Origin: Buxus sempervirens
Taxonomy: Eukaryota; Streptophyta; Magnoliopsida; Buxales; Buxaceae
Direction: 5' to 3'
DNA: 64,000 bases
NCBI GenBank assembly: GCA_947561395.2
Contig: OX387187.1
Coordinates: 31,601,829-31,665,828 of the forward strand
Positions 1 through 10,769 of this stretch are shown here, one piece after another; the first letter of the stretch is position 1; each line of letters starts with the position of its first letter. Made by a program: the position numbers and the translations under genes. The notes below the pieces were generated by a model. That model saw nothing but the letters and a program-made list of their open reading frames with translations. It made no database searches and was not told the DNA's origin.

Positions 1-411
1 TGCCTAGGCTGTACTTCCTGTATTCATAACCATATAAGACATGCTATTGAGCAGCTTCCTAATCGGTTCTGCTTAAAAAAAGGAAAATTAGGTGTACTGA
101 ATTAGGTCTGAGCTTTCCAAAACACTTTTGGATGTGCTGTGACTCCAAATAAAATATTACTGTGGCTTAAATTGTGACAAAAATGTTACCTTAGGGTGAC
201 TTGATTTATCAATTGTTTAGAGTCTTCACCAGTTGAGATTTCTCCCTATCTATATCTCTCTGAATCATTTGTAATGCATAGCATCATGATAATGTCATCG
301 ATGGACTTAATACACACATCGTTTGTGCTGCTGCTTTATTTATTTCATATTATTCTTCCATGTTATTCTGTGGTGTACATTGCACCCTAAACTTTTATTG
401 ATTTTGTGTAG

Positions 412-3400
412 GACTCACAACCAAAGGATGGCCATGGGCATGATCCTTCAGAAGGTGGCATGTGAAATATGTTCTTTCTAGTTAAAACATCATTATTTTG
501 ATAACCATTGCTCGCACTAATGAGACGATTGTTATAATTTGTCAATTACAGCTGACGGATCTCAGAATGGTACTGCTGCACGAGGTTCGCAAAATGGAAT
601 GCCTCATACTCAATCACATACAATGTTGAGTCAACCAATGGCTATGATTACACCAGCATCAGGTGCTGCTGGAGTTGTAGCTGGTCCTACGACAAACTTA
701 AATATTGGAATGGACTATTGGGGTGTACCAACAGCATCCTCTATTCCTGCAATGCATGGGAAGGTCCCATCTACACCTGTTGCAGGAGGGATGGTCCCTC
801 CTGGTGTTGGGTCTCGGGAGGGCGACCATTGGGTGCAGGTTTTCTTCAAACCCTTGGTTTATTGCATTTGAAAATGTAACTGGCTTTCTTTACTTTTTCT
901 GTTTAGGTTTGTTAGTTTTAGAATTTGGTGGCAATTTATGAAGTCTAGCATGTGGTCCGAGGCTGAGTTCAGAATGTGGGATGATGTCCTACATAAATTT
1001 ACTAAATTTGGAAGTGCCAAAATTTTCCTTTTCCAGTTTAGATTATGAATTAAGTCTTGATTTTAACAGTTATGATGTTATTAATAGAGCATGATTATTG
1101 AGGATCAAGAGCAATGCTATGCCTAGTTGTCAGGAAGCTAGACTTTCTGAGGCTTGTAATATAATTTGACGTCTTATTTTTTTCTTCCTGGGGCTCTATC
1201 TTATAGTATATGTCTTAGAAGGCTCTTAGTTCGTCATTGTTGTATGATATGTTTCCCTAATGAAAAATAGACTTAAAGAATCCTTAGGTTTTGGCAATTT
1301 ACTTATCTATTTATTTATTTTTGGGGAAATTTGCCACAGCTGGAGGAGAAAATTTTATCTCCTTTATTGAGGATTATCTCCTGGAAGTATAGAAAATGAA
1401 AATATTGCTGCATAACAGGTTTAAGCTTAAGTCCTTGAATGGATATTTGGCTTGAAATTATAATTGTATTATAAGAGCTGGAACAGTGGTTGATAAGAGA
1501 TCTTGATGGAGGTTTGAAGTTAATGGTCAGTTTATCGGATGATATTTATCAAATGGATATGGAAGGATAAATGGTAAAAAAAGGGTTTCATGCTTTTGAC
1601 TATGCCTTTATAATGATTTTGAGACTAAATATGTAAATTAGAAGAGATTTAGATGATGTTTGAGAAGTTACCAAATCATGCAGATGCAGTTGTAGCTGAT
1701 GAGTAAACTTTTATTAAGCTATTTTTTTAAATTATAAAGGTTTTACTTTTGTACTTAGTAGGGTGTATTAATGGCCTTGTTACTACTTAGTATTATAACA
1801 GAAAAATGAAAATTAACCGCAAAACCCTTGCTTTTTAAGGATCTAAAAGATAAAAAATGATAATCACTGGTTTTTGATTTTTTTTTTTCCTATTCAGATT
1901 GGGAAGCTGAATAAAATTCCTTATAACTAGGAAATAAAATTTTTGAGACTCAACTAGAGGCTACCCAGAATAGGGTGCATGTGTTGGGTGTGGGTTTGTA
2001 TGTAGGTGTCAAAGTTGTTTAATCTCCATATTACAACACATAAGAACTCGGCTTATATGCTATATATTTTGTTTAGTCTCCCACAGTTCCACGCTTCTAT
2101 GGCGTTTCATGTAGCCAAGCATGCTATTATGGTTTTTCTAGAACTATGATTATGTCAAGTTATAAAATTTTCCTTTGCTCGAGATTTGTATGACATACTA
2201 GGTTGCATTGTAATGCCTTTCTAGAGGGTATTTCGATGCAATTAATTTCATCCTGTCCTGCTGCTTAGATTTTCTATGGATCTTGCTTTTACATGCTATT
2301 CATGTCCTGTTGTTTGATTGTTGCACATGTATCTTGATTGTGAGGGAGTAATGAAGGTTAAAAATGTATCAAGAATGCTTTGCGTTTGGGCGGATGCACA
2401 CTATGAATACATTTATTTGGGTCATGACTGGATGTGCGTCAGACTATTAATGTTCAGATTTGAAGCCATGTGGTTGTCCTATCCCTTTTGTAGAGTGTTA
2501 AAGGATTCAGACATTTGTATAGCAGGCTTGGAAGATTTCAAATTAGAGTGGACTCAGAGCTTTGTTTTGAATAAACTAAAGATTTGGAATACTACCATTT
2601 TTTTTTTTGTATTATTCTATGTGAAATGACGTGATTTGGGAAATTGAAAGTATTGATGTCAAGGAGGGAGAAGGAATTATTTTACGAGATGATATGAAAA
2701 GTTGAAGGAAAATTGAAGTGTGAGATGCGGGTATTTTGAGGAAGGCATATTTTGGAGGCAAAATCAAGTGGCCAATGTCTTGGAAGAAGGTGACACCACT
2801 GAAAGTTATTATTATTATTTTTTTTGGTACGATTGGAAGTGGGAGGCTTAGAAATGACATGGCATTTTGGAAAGTGAATGAGGAAAGGATTAAGGATACT
2901 TCATGCTTCTTATGATTTTTATGGAAGATTCTTAGTTCCAAACAAGATTTGAAATTCAAATCTTTCTAGGTTTTATGGGCTGATAACTAATGAAAAAAGA
3001 TAAAACTTTTGAATGAAGAGAAAAATTGGCTAGATGTGACTTGGGAGTCTGGGACTTTGAGATGAAAAAGGTACTGTCTAGATATGTAGGGTGTTAAAAT
3101 GGGCAATCCTAAACCATTTTTTATGGATTGGGATTGGTAATGCATAAAATAGGTTCATGTTTCATCAAACCAAACATTAGTCCAACTTGTTGCCCTTCAA
3201 CCCTATGTTGGACTATATATTTTGCGTCATCATCATCATCATTAGCCGGTTTCTACCAAAGTAGGGTCGGTGACATGAATCTTGTGTCTCCATCTTGCTC
3301 TATCAAATATCATATCTTCAGTTAATCTACATTTTCTAGGTCTTGTTTTATAGACTCTGTACATGTTTTTTTTAGATCTACCTCTTACTTGCTTATGCCC

Positions 3401-6400
3401 TTCAATATACACACTCTAACACCTTTTTACAGGTGTATCTCTTGATCTTTGCTTTACATAACTAAACCACCTTAACCTACTTTCTTCCATTTTATCCTTA
3501 ATGCATGCTATGTCTAACCACTTTCGAACATCTTCGTTTCTTATTTTGTCTTTCCTAGTTTTGCAACAAGTCCATCTTAGCATCCTCATCTCAGTAACAC
3601 TCATCTTCTGAACCAATTAATTCTTTGCTACCGAAAATTCTGTACCATAGAGTGAATCTGGAGAAGAGTCGAATGCTGGGACTTCAGGCTGATAGTGACA
3701 ATTTGGAGGTTAGGGTGATGGGTTACCCTTCATAGGATTTGCCCATCACCTATCTAAGCCTCCCCTTAGGGGCAAAGTCAAAAGTGGGGGATTTTGGGAA
3801 CCAGTGGTGGAAAAGACCAAGAAGAGATGCATCTCGTGGAAGAGGAATTACTTATTGTTTGGTGGTAGAATCAGTGGTGGAAAAGACCAAGTAGAGATGT
3901 GCCTCTTGGGAGAGGAATTATGTTATCTCTCAAATTTTGGGGCCCCAAAAAAAGTGATCAGTGTTCTAGAGAGGCCGCATAGGGATTCTCTGTGGGAAGG
4001 GAGAAAGATTAAGAAATATCACCTAGTGAGGTGGACTCAAGTTTTTTGAGCAAAAGCCATGGGGGCTTAATTTTAGAAAATCTCCACCTAAAAAATTTAA
4101 CTCATCTAAAGAAGTGGTTGAGGAGGAAAAAAAGACCTTGTGGCAGACAATAATCGCGAGCAAATATGGTATGCAGTGAAATGGGAGAGTAATGAATCCA
4201 AAGGTTATGACTCAGTAATGTTGTCCCTGGAAATCAATTTCAGCTCTTGCCCCTTCCTTGTATCCTTTGGTGAATCCCATTCTTAATTCAGGGTCATCTA
4301 TTCACTTTTGGGAGGACTGTCGGTGGTGATATTCCCACAAATTCCCTAGACGCTTTTGTATGCCTCTCCTTTTGGACCATTTTCTGTCAAATATTCTTTT
4401 ATGTGATGCAGGGGCCTAATTGGAACCTGCAATCCTATGGGGAGTTACGCCCCTTTGGAATGGATGAGCTTGGGCCAATTTGAAAAGAGCTTATTGTAGT
4501 AACCTTTGATTCCTCTCTTCCAGATGGTCAGAAGTGGATCCTCTTCTTTTATGGTTGCTTTTATACTAGTTAATTCTTTGCTCATTTATGTCTTAATCCT
4601 ACTATTGGTTTTCCCAGTTTTCCTTCATCTTTCCTTTGGAAAACTTCTGCTCCTCCTAGAGGCCTTGCCTTCCTTTTGACTATTTTTCATAATGGTTTTA
4701 ATACCTTTAATAATCTGTGGAGGAAAAGGAGAGATATAGCAATTTCGCTTAATATATGTCTTTTGTGTCTCAAGGAAGGGGAATCGCTGAACCATATCTT
4801 TCTGCACTGTGAGCTTATTGGGTCCATTTGGCATTCCTTATTTTGGTTAATAGGGCTAACATGGTAAAGCATAGGACTATTCTGGACATGAAATTTCAGT
4901 GGAGATTCTCCTTTCTGAAAAGAAAGGGTAAGATGTTGTTCCAGGCGGTTTTCTCTGCAACAATATGGTTGGTGTGGTTAGCACGGAATTGATGCATCTT
5001 TGAAGGGAAAGAGATTCAGAAACAGAGGATTTAGAGGATATAGTAGTTCTGGTCTCATCATGGGTTTGTAATAGGAAGGAATTTACAAATATCTCCGCAA
5101 ATGATATAATTTGGGATTGGGTCTCAGTTGCTTTTCTTGATTAATCTTTATCTATCAGTGTACCAGGTATTTTTCTGCTTTTAATGGGTATCCACTTCTC
5201 ATGGATCCCTTGTACTGTTGATCCTTTTATTTTCTTAATTTAATTCTCTCATTAACCATAAAAAAACGTTGCATTTATTGTTGTTCCTGTCTGCACAGAT
5301 TTTGTTGGGCTATTTTGTGAATGTGTTATGATGAGGACTACCATTGTCATCAAGAAAATGTTGCAAGGGAGTGCTTCTGATCCTACATCTTCTAAGGCCA
5401 TTAATTTAAAGGGGAAAGCCATTTTAGTTCTTCCATTGATTTATGGAAACAAGGTTTTAACAAAGTTGTTAGCTCTAGTGGACATGACTTAGATAATGTG
5501 AAAATTATTCATTGAAAATATGTAATATAATTTTTAATTTTTTTTGAGCAATTGGAGAAGGTCCTCACTACTCGGAATGGATCAACCCTAAAGAACTTGC
5601 ACAAGTAGATGAAGCACAAAGCTAAACATCTTCCTTGCTGTACAAATAGTGTAGATTTTTTCATTTTGACAAGCACTGGAAAATGGCATAGGCTCTGTAG
5701 CAATTAAGATCTGAACATTGGCTGAGCTGCATGTGCAATATGCCATCACCTGTTGTTCTAGCCCTTGGAAGCATGATTGACAGCCTAGTAGTGATGGAGA
5801 TGGATAGATCGTTCCCTTCTACCTCTGTAAATGAGAAAAAAAGGGGAAAAAGAAATTTTGTTGGGATGATCCTTAATCAGGAGATCATATGAGATAATAC
5901 CATGTTTTCTATTTGGTAGTTGCAAAATTGTGTGATTGAAAAGATGACATTATGCTACACTTATAATTAGTTGGTGAAAAAGAAATACATTTAGTATAAA
6001 TGGCTCTGTAGTCCATGTACTCCAATTTGGATGCCAAGGAGGGCAGATGTCACATCATATGATGTGCGGCCCTATTATCAAGTAACCATTGTTGATCATT
6101 GATGGAAGTTCAGAGTGGCAAGTGCAGGAGGGAGGCTGTTGGCCTGGTAAGATTCCAAATTATATGGTAAGGAGTGGCAGCATTGTTCATTTTTGGATGT
6201 TTGAATTATTTTGAGGAAGACGTGAAACAAAATAGGCAGGAAAGTCCCTTCAACAGCTTTGTCAATAACTATGACTGGATGTGTCAGCAGAGTAGTAATG
6301 AATACAGCATATGGGAGGGGGTATATGAGCACTTTTATAGGCTTGTGCCAAAGAAAGAGCTTGATTATGAAAATTGTATTTCAAGAAAAGTTTTTGGATT

Positions 6401-8067
6401 GTCATAAAGGAAAATGGTGTGGAATTATTCATGTTTGGTGCTAATATTTGAAACAGTGGATAAGATGGTTCGATTTTATTATTATGGTTTTATGGAAGAA
6501 ACTTTTATTGAACTCTAATTTTAAGTGCTTAGGTGAGGTTGGACCCTAATTCTAGTATTTAAGAACCAGGCAATTCTGAACTCCAACATTCTGTCAGTGG
6601 TATAATTCCTCCAAAAATTTGGATAATCTTCTTTGAGGCTTTATGTGACAACAATTCTGCATTTAATGCTTAAAGACAGGTGGGAAGGAAGGGATGTCTT
6701 TAATAGCTCCTATAATATCAAGGGGTCTGATGCCCTTGGGGATCTGATCTTTATTGATTACACTTTAACCTTTCCGTGATCACATGTTTCATAGAGCTTC
6801 TATTAAGGGCTTATTAATATTCTGAGATTCAACCATCATAATATACTATTGCTTCTTAGCGACTGATGGAAGTCCTGATTGGACAAACAAGAGTTACGGT
6901 TTGCAATTTGGTTATTTTGTTAAATTGACGCAAGGACTGGATTGAAAATCCTTATTTAGTCACAATGTGCTGACTTTTGAGCATTGTTATGATTTTATGC
7001 TGCCCATTAATTTTGTAAAGTTATGTGCTCTACATTGAAGCCAAGGTTTACTCATGGATATGCATGCTATTGATCCAGGGTATCTTGATGATAGGATGGT
7101 AAACTGATATATTTTTCCTTTGTGATCAATTGTTATATCTCAACTTCATTCTCCAGATTCTTTTGTGTATTTATTTGGCTTTTTGGTTGGTTTGTCGTAT
7201 TTCCTGGCTTTAGGATGAAAGAGAGCTGAAAAGGCAAAAAAGAAAGCAATCAAACAGAGAATCTGCTCGCAGATCAAGGTTGCGTAAGCAGGTAAGAGGT
7301 GAACCGTATTTTGTCTCCTGTTGGGTTACCTTATTTTGTGCTTTCTTGGACTCTTTTCACTTATTGATGGCTGTGAATTTCAGGCGGAATGCGAAGAGCT
7401 GGCTCAGCGTGTAGATACTATGAAGGAAGAAAATTCAACTCTTAGATCAGAAGTGAACCGTGTCAGGAGTGAATATGAGCAACTTCTCTCTCAGAATGCC
7501 TCTCTTAAGGTAATTTGGATTTCTGTAGATTATTTATACTTTCCTGGGAAGCTTAGATTGTCCTGTGGCACTATGAATGTTTGACAAACAGAAAACCAGA
7601 AAAAATATATCCATGCAGATAGGTGTTTAGTTTGTGTTGGTTCATACCTTGGGATTCTTGCTAGATTAAAAGAACTGTTGACCAGATTATTGTGACTATC
7701 CAATTCCTAAAATCTGGTATCCGCTCCCTCACGTTATCTTGTATGGGATGGTTGTCATGATTTAAAATGATCGGTTTTTGTATGGAGGAAATTTTGATGC
7801 AGCACTCTTTAAGTGTCTTAACTTCCTGAAATTTGGCTATATCATGATATTGTTTTTTGTGGATGGTTTACATCTAAAGCAACTGAGAATGCTGATATTA
7901 TGATTTTAGAAATTTTCTTTTTGGCTGATAATATGTTAAATTTTCAGGAGAGACTTGGGGAAATCCCTGGTGGAAACGAAGATCTGGCATATGGCAGGAA
8001 TGAACAACATTCAGGTGATGACAATCAACCAGCAGGGCAAGAAGAACTTGTGCAGAGTGGTCACTAA
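412..8067 (+). CDS. G-box-binding factor (GBF-type bZIP), 3' part of gene
   Basis: Plant bZIP transcription factor of the GBF class, a nuclear protein expected to bind ACGT-core G-boxes as a dimer. Exons seen: 412-454, 552-838, 7214-7291, 7384-7509 and 7948-8067 (TAA). All junctions are GT-AG and in frame, giving 217 visible residues; the 5' exons lie before the window. The first two exons carry the Gly/Pro-rich MFMR-type region (for example [11 protein letters not shown] and [12 protein letters not shown]). Exon 7214 encodes the basic region [20 protein letters not shown] with the bZIP N-x7-R signature. Exon 7384 carries the leucine zipper, with heptad leucines in ENSTLRSEV and [12 protein letters not shown]. 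The tail is acidic and polar and ends QSGH. Intron 839-7213 is very long and holds LINE relics. The family call is firm; the paralogue is not resolvable. Confidence 0.93.
3227..3640 (-). mobile_element. RTE-clade LINE 3' end relic
   Basis: Minus-strand translation gives the typical plant RTE carboxy-terminal text: [20 protein letters not shown], then [20 protein letters not shown], and, past a stop, [20 protein letters not shown]. It ends in the GAT/ATG microsatellite tail typical of RTE elements (TCATCATCATCATCAT on the plus strand, about 3227-3242). In-frame stops show it is dead. It lies antisense within the long GBF intron. Confidence 0.85.
3802..3935. repeat. 70-bp direct duplication
   Basis: The segment beginning CAGTGGTGGAAAAGACCAAG occurs at 3802 and again at 3872, both followed by AGAGATG and a short purine-rich stretch with GAGAGGAATTA-like text. 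The copies are slightly diverged. It sits just upstream of the L1 relic inside the GBF intron. Confidence 0.7.
3980..5262 (+). mobile_element. L1-type LINE ORF2 3' relic with zf-RVT domain
   Basis: Frameshifted plus-strand fragments match the carboxy-terminal third of plant L1 ORF2: HLVRW with the following W-x-V-F block (about 4020), [12 protein letters not shown] (about 4138), and the reverse-transcriptase zinc-binding region [20 protein letters not shown] (4676-4867; C-x2-C then H-x4-C spacing). A short A-rich tract near 5260 may be the poly-A end. Several stops and frameshifts make it an old dead copy. Confidence 0.8.
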
Positions 8068-8460
8068 GATGCACCTGCCTTGCTTTAGACCCCATATGGG
8101 AGCATAACCTGATTCATAGCAACAGGAAGTCTTTATACATAGTATTTTATTTAACATTCATCAAAGCTGATATCTCTAGTCTCATGATCTGTTTATCCTC
8201 CTTGGTTGTTTCAACCAATTGTTAACAGTTGAAGCCTTAAGAGAACATTTAAGAGGGTTGGAAACCTGTCTCACGCTTAATCTCTGTTACGAGAGAGCTA
8301 TTACTTACATTATGTTAATCTAATTTCTTTGGATTACTTGTTGATGCAATGTAATTTGCGAGAGAACTGCGAACTGATGCTGTACCTTATTAATCTTCAT
8401 ATTAATTTTTATATATTAAAGAGTGTTTTACTAATATTATAAATATGTTTGATCTACACA
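8068..8460 (+). other. 3' UTR of the GBF gene and spacer
   Basis: Non-coding AT-rich sequence after the TAA at 8065-8067. The plus-strand ATATTAAAGAG near 8416 could serve as a weak polyadenylation signal. Nothing else is recognisable before the convergent FLA gene. Confidence 0.4.
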
Positions 8461-8828
8461 ATCATGATGAACCTTTGGGATCCAAAAAAACCTAAATAAT
8501 TTAATTTGTTTCTTAGTGTTTTGTTTGAATGGAATAGGTTTAAGTGGTTTAAATTGGAAAAGCTTCAGACATTAAGTTACATGTGTCAAGGTGGCCAAAA
8601 AGAGGCAATGTGTGTTGGAAATGCCTCTGAATTTCACAATCCGTTTCTTTGATCTAAAGATACCAGAACAAGTGAAAAGCAGCTCAATGAATTTATAGAA
8701 TTTCAGCCTTCCGTCTGATGCTTGAAAATGTCAGCTAAAAATTCAGGTACTGGAGCTTTTCTTTGTTCATGTATTTTCTAATTCCATTTTTGCAGTGAAG
8801 AATAAGGTAAAGGTTTTCAGGTTCTTAC

Positions 8829-9602
8829 TTAGTACAAGTGAAAGATATCAAGTAGCAGCATTATACAATAAGAAAATAATACTCCTTTGAGGGAAGCTTG
8901 TGAAGATCCTGATTTCTGTGAATCAACCTCTAAATTAACAGGTGGTGGGGCAACTGTCGGGGTCTGATTCATTGGAACGACTGGAGGTGGTGGCAATTTG
9001 GGCCATGATGGAGCTGTTGGTGGAGCTGCGGGCCCTGAACTTGCCTGAGAGTAGGTAGGTGAAGGAATTGTCTTGTTATTGTCAGGTGCTGTTGGAATCA
9101 GAATTCCATTTATGCCATGACATCTGATTGTTGACCCTGCTGTGCAGATATTAGGGCTAATGATCTGTATATTATTGAGGTGAAAGCTTCTTCGGCCATT
9201 GTTGGAAACTCTGATCGTGAAGTTAGACTCTGAGGTTGGAATAATGGAACCAGTTGGGAGACGTTCCAGGTCTTCAAAGAGCAGGGGGGAAGGAATTGAA
9301 TGCCTTAACAGGAAGTCGGAGACTCCTTTCTCAGATAGTGTGATCCTTGACAGCATTCGGTCCTTGGGCATCAGGAAGGTGATATTTCCTGGTATTCTGT
9401 CAAGCGGGCACATATTAATCAGCGTGACAAAGGTGAAATAGGTGGCAGTGTGCATCTCCTCAATGGCAACAAGGAGATCCTGCTTATTAGATTGCATTTC
9501 TGAGGCTTTGGCTGATAAGATTAGATTCATGAACAGGATTGACAAGGTCAAGTAAGTGGCCATGAGTGCTACTATGATGATTTCTGAAGTCCTCTGCTTC
9601 AT
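8829..9602 (-). CDS. Fasciclin-like arabinogalactan protein (FAS1 domain)
   Basis: Single-exon cell-surface protein, 257 aa from the chosen Met at 9602-9600. That Met is followed within a few residues by the hydrophobic signal segment IIIVALMATYLTLSILFMNL. An upstream in-frame start at 9740 would bury the signal behind 46 polar residues, so I reject it. One FAS1 domain follows: NITFLMPKDRML matches the H1 region, LLRHSIP carries the conserved His, and IRCHGINGILIP matches H2. Then comes a Pro-rich stretch (SPTYSQASSGPAAPPTAP, LPPPPVVP) typical of arabinogalactan glycomodules. The hydrophobic C-terminus (GVLFSYCIMLLLDIFHLY) suggests a GPI-anchor signal. Known role of the family: cell-wall and plasma-membrane adhesion. 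The gene converges on the GBF gene. Confidence 0.85.
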   Translation of the reverse strand: MKQRTSEIIIVALMATYLTLSILFMNLILSAKASEMQSNKQDLLVAIEEMHTATYFTFVTLINMCPLDRIPGNITFLMPKDRMLSRITLSEKGVSDFLLRHSIPSPLLFEDLERLPTGSIIPTSESNFTIRVSNNGRRSFHLNNIQIISPNICTAGSTIRCHGINGILIPTAPDNNKTIPSPTYSQASSGPAAPPTAPSWPKLPPPPVVPMNQTPTVAPPPVNLEVDSQKSGSSQASLKGVLFSYCIMLLLDIFHLY

Positions 9603-9799
9603 GCTTCTTATGAATAAATATGTTTGTTTGATCTTAGTGCTTTGCAAGTTAGCTTTGGCATGCATCTTTGCTTCTTTAACAACTAGGTTCATGTTCCCTG
9701 CATGATTGGAAGTTTTCAGGCTGGTGTTAGATGGGATCAATGTTTCAACTACTAACCGATATCGTGAAAAGTTATTTTCAATGATATAACCCTTTGGTT

Positions 9800-9803
<4 letters not shown>

Positions 9804-9862
<59 letters not shown>
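9804..9862. repeat. Compound (CT)n(TA)n microsatellite
   Basis: About 17 CT units followed directly by about 13 TA units, some 60 bp upstream of the longer FLA ORF start (200 bp upstream of the chosen Met). Likely length-polymorphic. Confidence 0.95.
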
Positions 9863-9863
<1 letters not shown>

Positions 9864-9995
9864 TTTCAGTTAAAGAGTCAGGCAAAGGACTGGAGATCAT
9901 TTGGAGCTGGTCACTAGTGATTCTCTCATGGTTGGATTTGCAAAGTTTTGATGAGAAGCAAATGGTTTGAGAAACTCGAGTCTTGTGGTTGTGAC

Positions 9996-10657
9996 TAGAG
10001 GTGGCAATTGTGACTCGTGACCCGCCCGGTCTTAGGCGGGTTAGGGTTGACTATTTCAACAAACGGGTTGGGTTAGGGTCATGAGTTCTCAACACGATTA
10101 TACACGGGTTGGGTTAGGGTTTGACCCCTTAACCCGAAATGATCCGATTATAACCTATTTAATTTTTTTGTGTAATAAAAATTTGGAAAATTATAATAAC
10201 AATACTTGTGGCTATTCAATCTTTCTTCTTTTAATACAAATAATGACAAAAGATAAAGTAAAGAAAGACTTTTTACGTATAAATAATTTAAATTTCTTAG
10301 CCTCTACTAATATAAATTGACGCATTAATGACAAGTAAAGTCTTTTAAAACTTTATTAGTATGTTTTAGTTCTTTTTTTCATGTTATTTTAGTTATATCT
10401 TATTAATGATTGATGTGTTATTATGCTTGTTAGGTGTCTTTTAATATTAAAATGAATTAAAAAATAGAATTTGCATAGACTTTGATATTAGAATGAATTA
10501 AAATTTTTAATAGTAATTTAAATTATTTAAACGGGTTGGCGGGTTGGGATATTCCAACCCGTTTATTAAATGGGCGGGTTCGGGTTGAGCCTTGGCTTGT
10601 TAACCCATACATCAACCCGATCCAAACCCGCCCAAACCTGATCCATTGCCACCCCTA
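9996..10657. mobile_element. hAT-type MITE 1 (662 bp)
   Basis: Ends TAGAGGTGGCAA and TTGCCACCCCTA form terminal inverted repeats with one mismatch. They are flanked by the perfect 8-bp target duplication GTTGTGAC (9988-9995 and 10658-10665), the size expected for hAT elements. The subterminal regions are packed with GGGTTGGG/GGGTTAGGG motifs on one side and AACCCG/CAACCC on the other; the AT-rich core has no coding capacity. Confidence 0.9.
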
Positions 10658-10769
10658 GTTGTGACATAAAAACATTCGCTCAAACTTGACCCATTGCCAC
10701 CCCTAGTTGTGACATAAAAACATTCGCTCAAACCTGACCCATTGCCACCCCTAGTTGTGACATAAAAAC
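10639..10769. repeat. 48-bp tandem repeat spanning a transposon end
   Basis: The block TTGCCACCCCTAGTTGTGAC recurs at 10646, 10694 and 10742, exactly 48 bp apart. Each unit contains the right terminus of the hAT MITE, its 8-bp target duplication, flanking host sequence (ATAAAAACATT) and, in the first two, CGCTCAAACYTGACCCA-like subterminal sequence. The copies differ by very few bases. Confidence 0.9.

Larger units (their letters stand above)
839..7213 (+). other. 6.4 kb intron of the GBF gene
   Basis: Donor follows VQ at 838 and acceptor precedes DERELKRQ at 7214, both in phase 0. The intron is AT-rich and contains an RTE LINE relic on the minus strand (about 3227-3640), an L1 LINE relic on the plus strand (about 3980-5262) and a 70-bp direct duplication at 3802 and 3872. 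Outside these I see no coding signal; the short ORFs at 2318-2959 and 5509-6444 match nothing I know. Confidence 0.85.

Noticed and set aside
9199..9441. 80-aa plus-strand ORF
   Set aside because: Antisense to the FLA gene; no independent support.
10014..10140. Telomere-like GGGTTAGGG motifs
   Set aside because: They are irregular, mixed with GGGTTGGG and mirrored at the other end, so they are hAT MITE subterminal repeats and not an interstitial telomere.
10639..10769. CRISPR-like regular repeats
   Set aside because: This is a eukaryotic genome; the 48-bp units have no unique spacers and derive from a transposon end.
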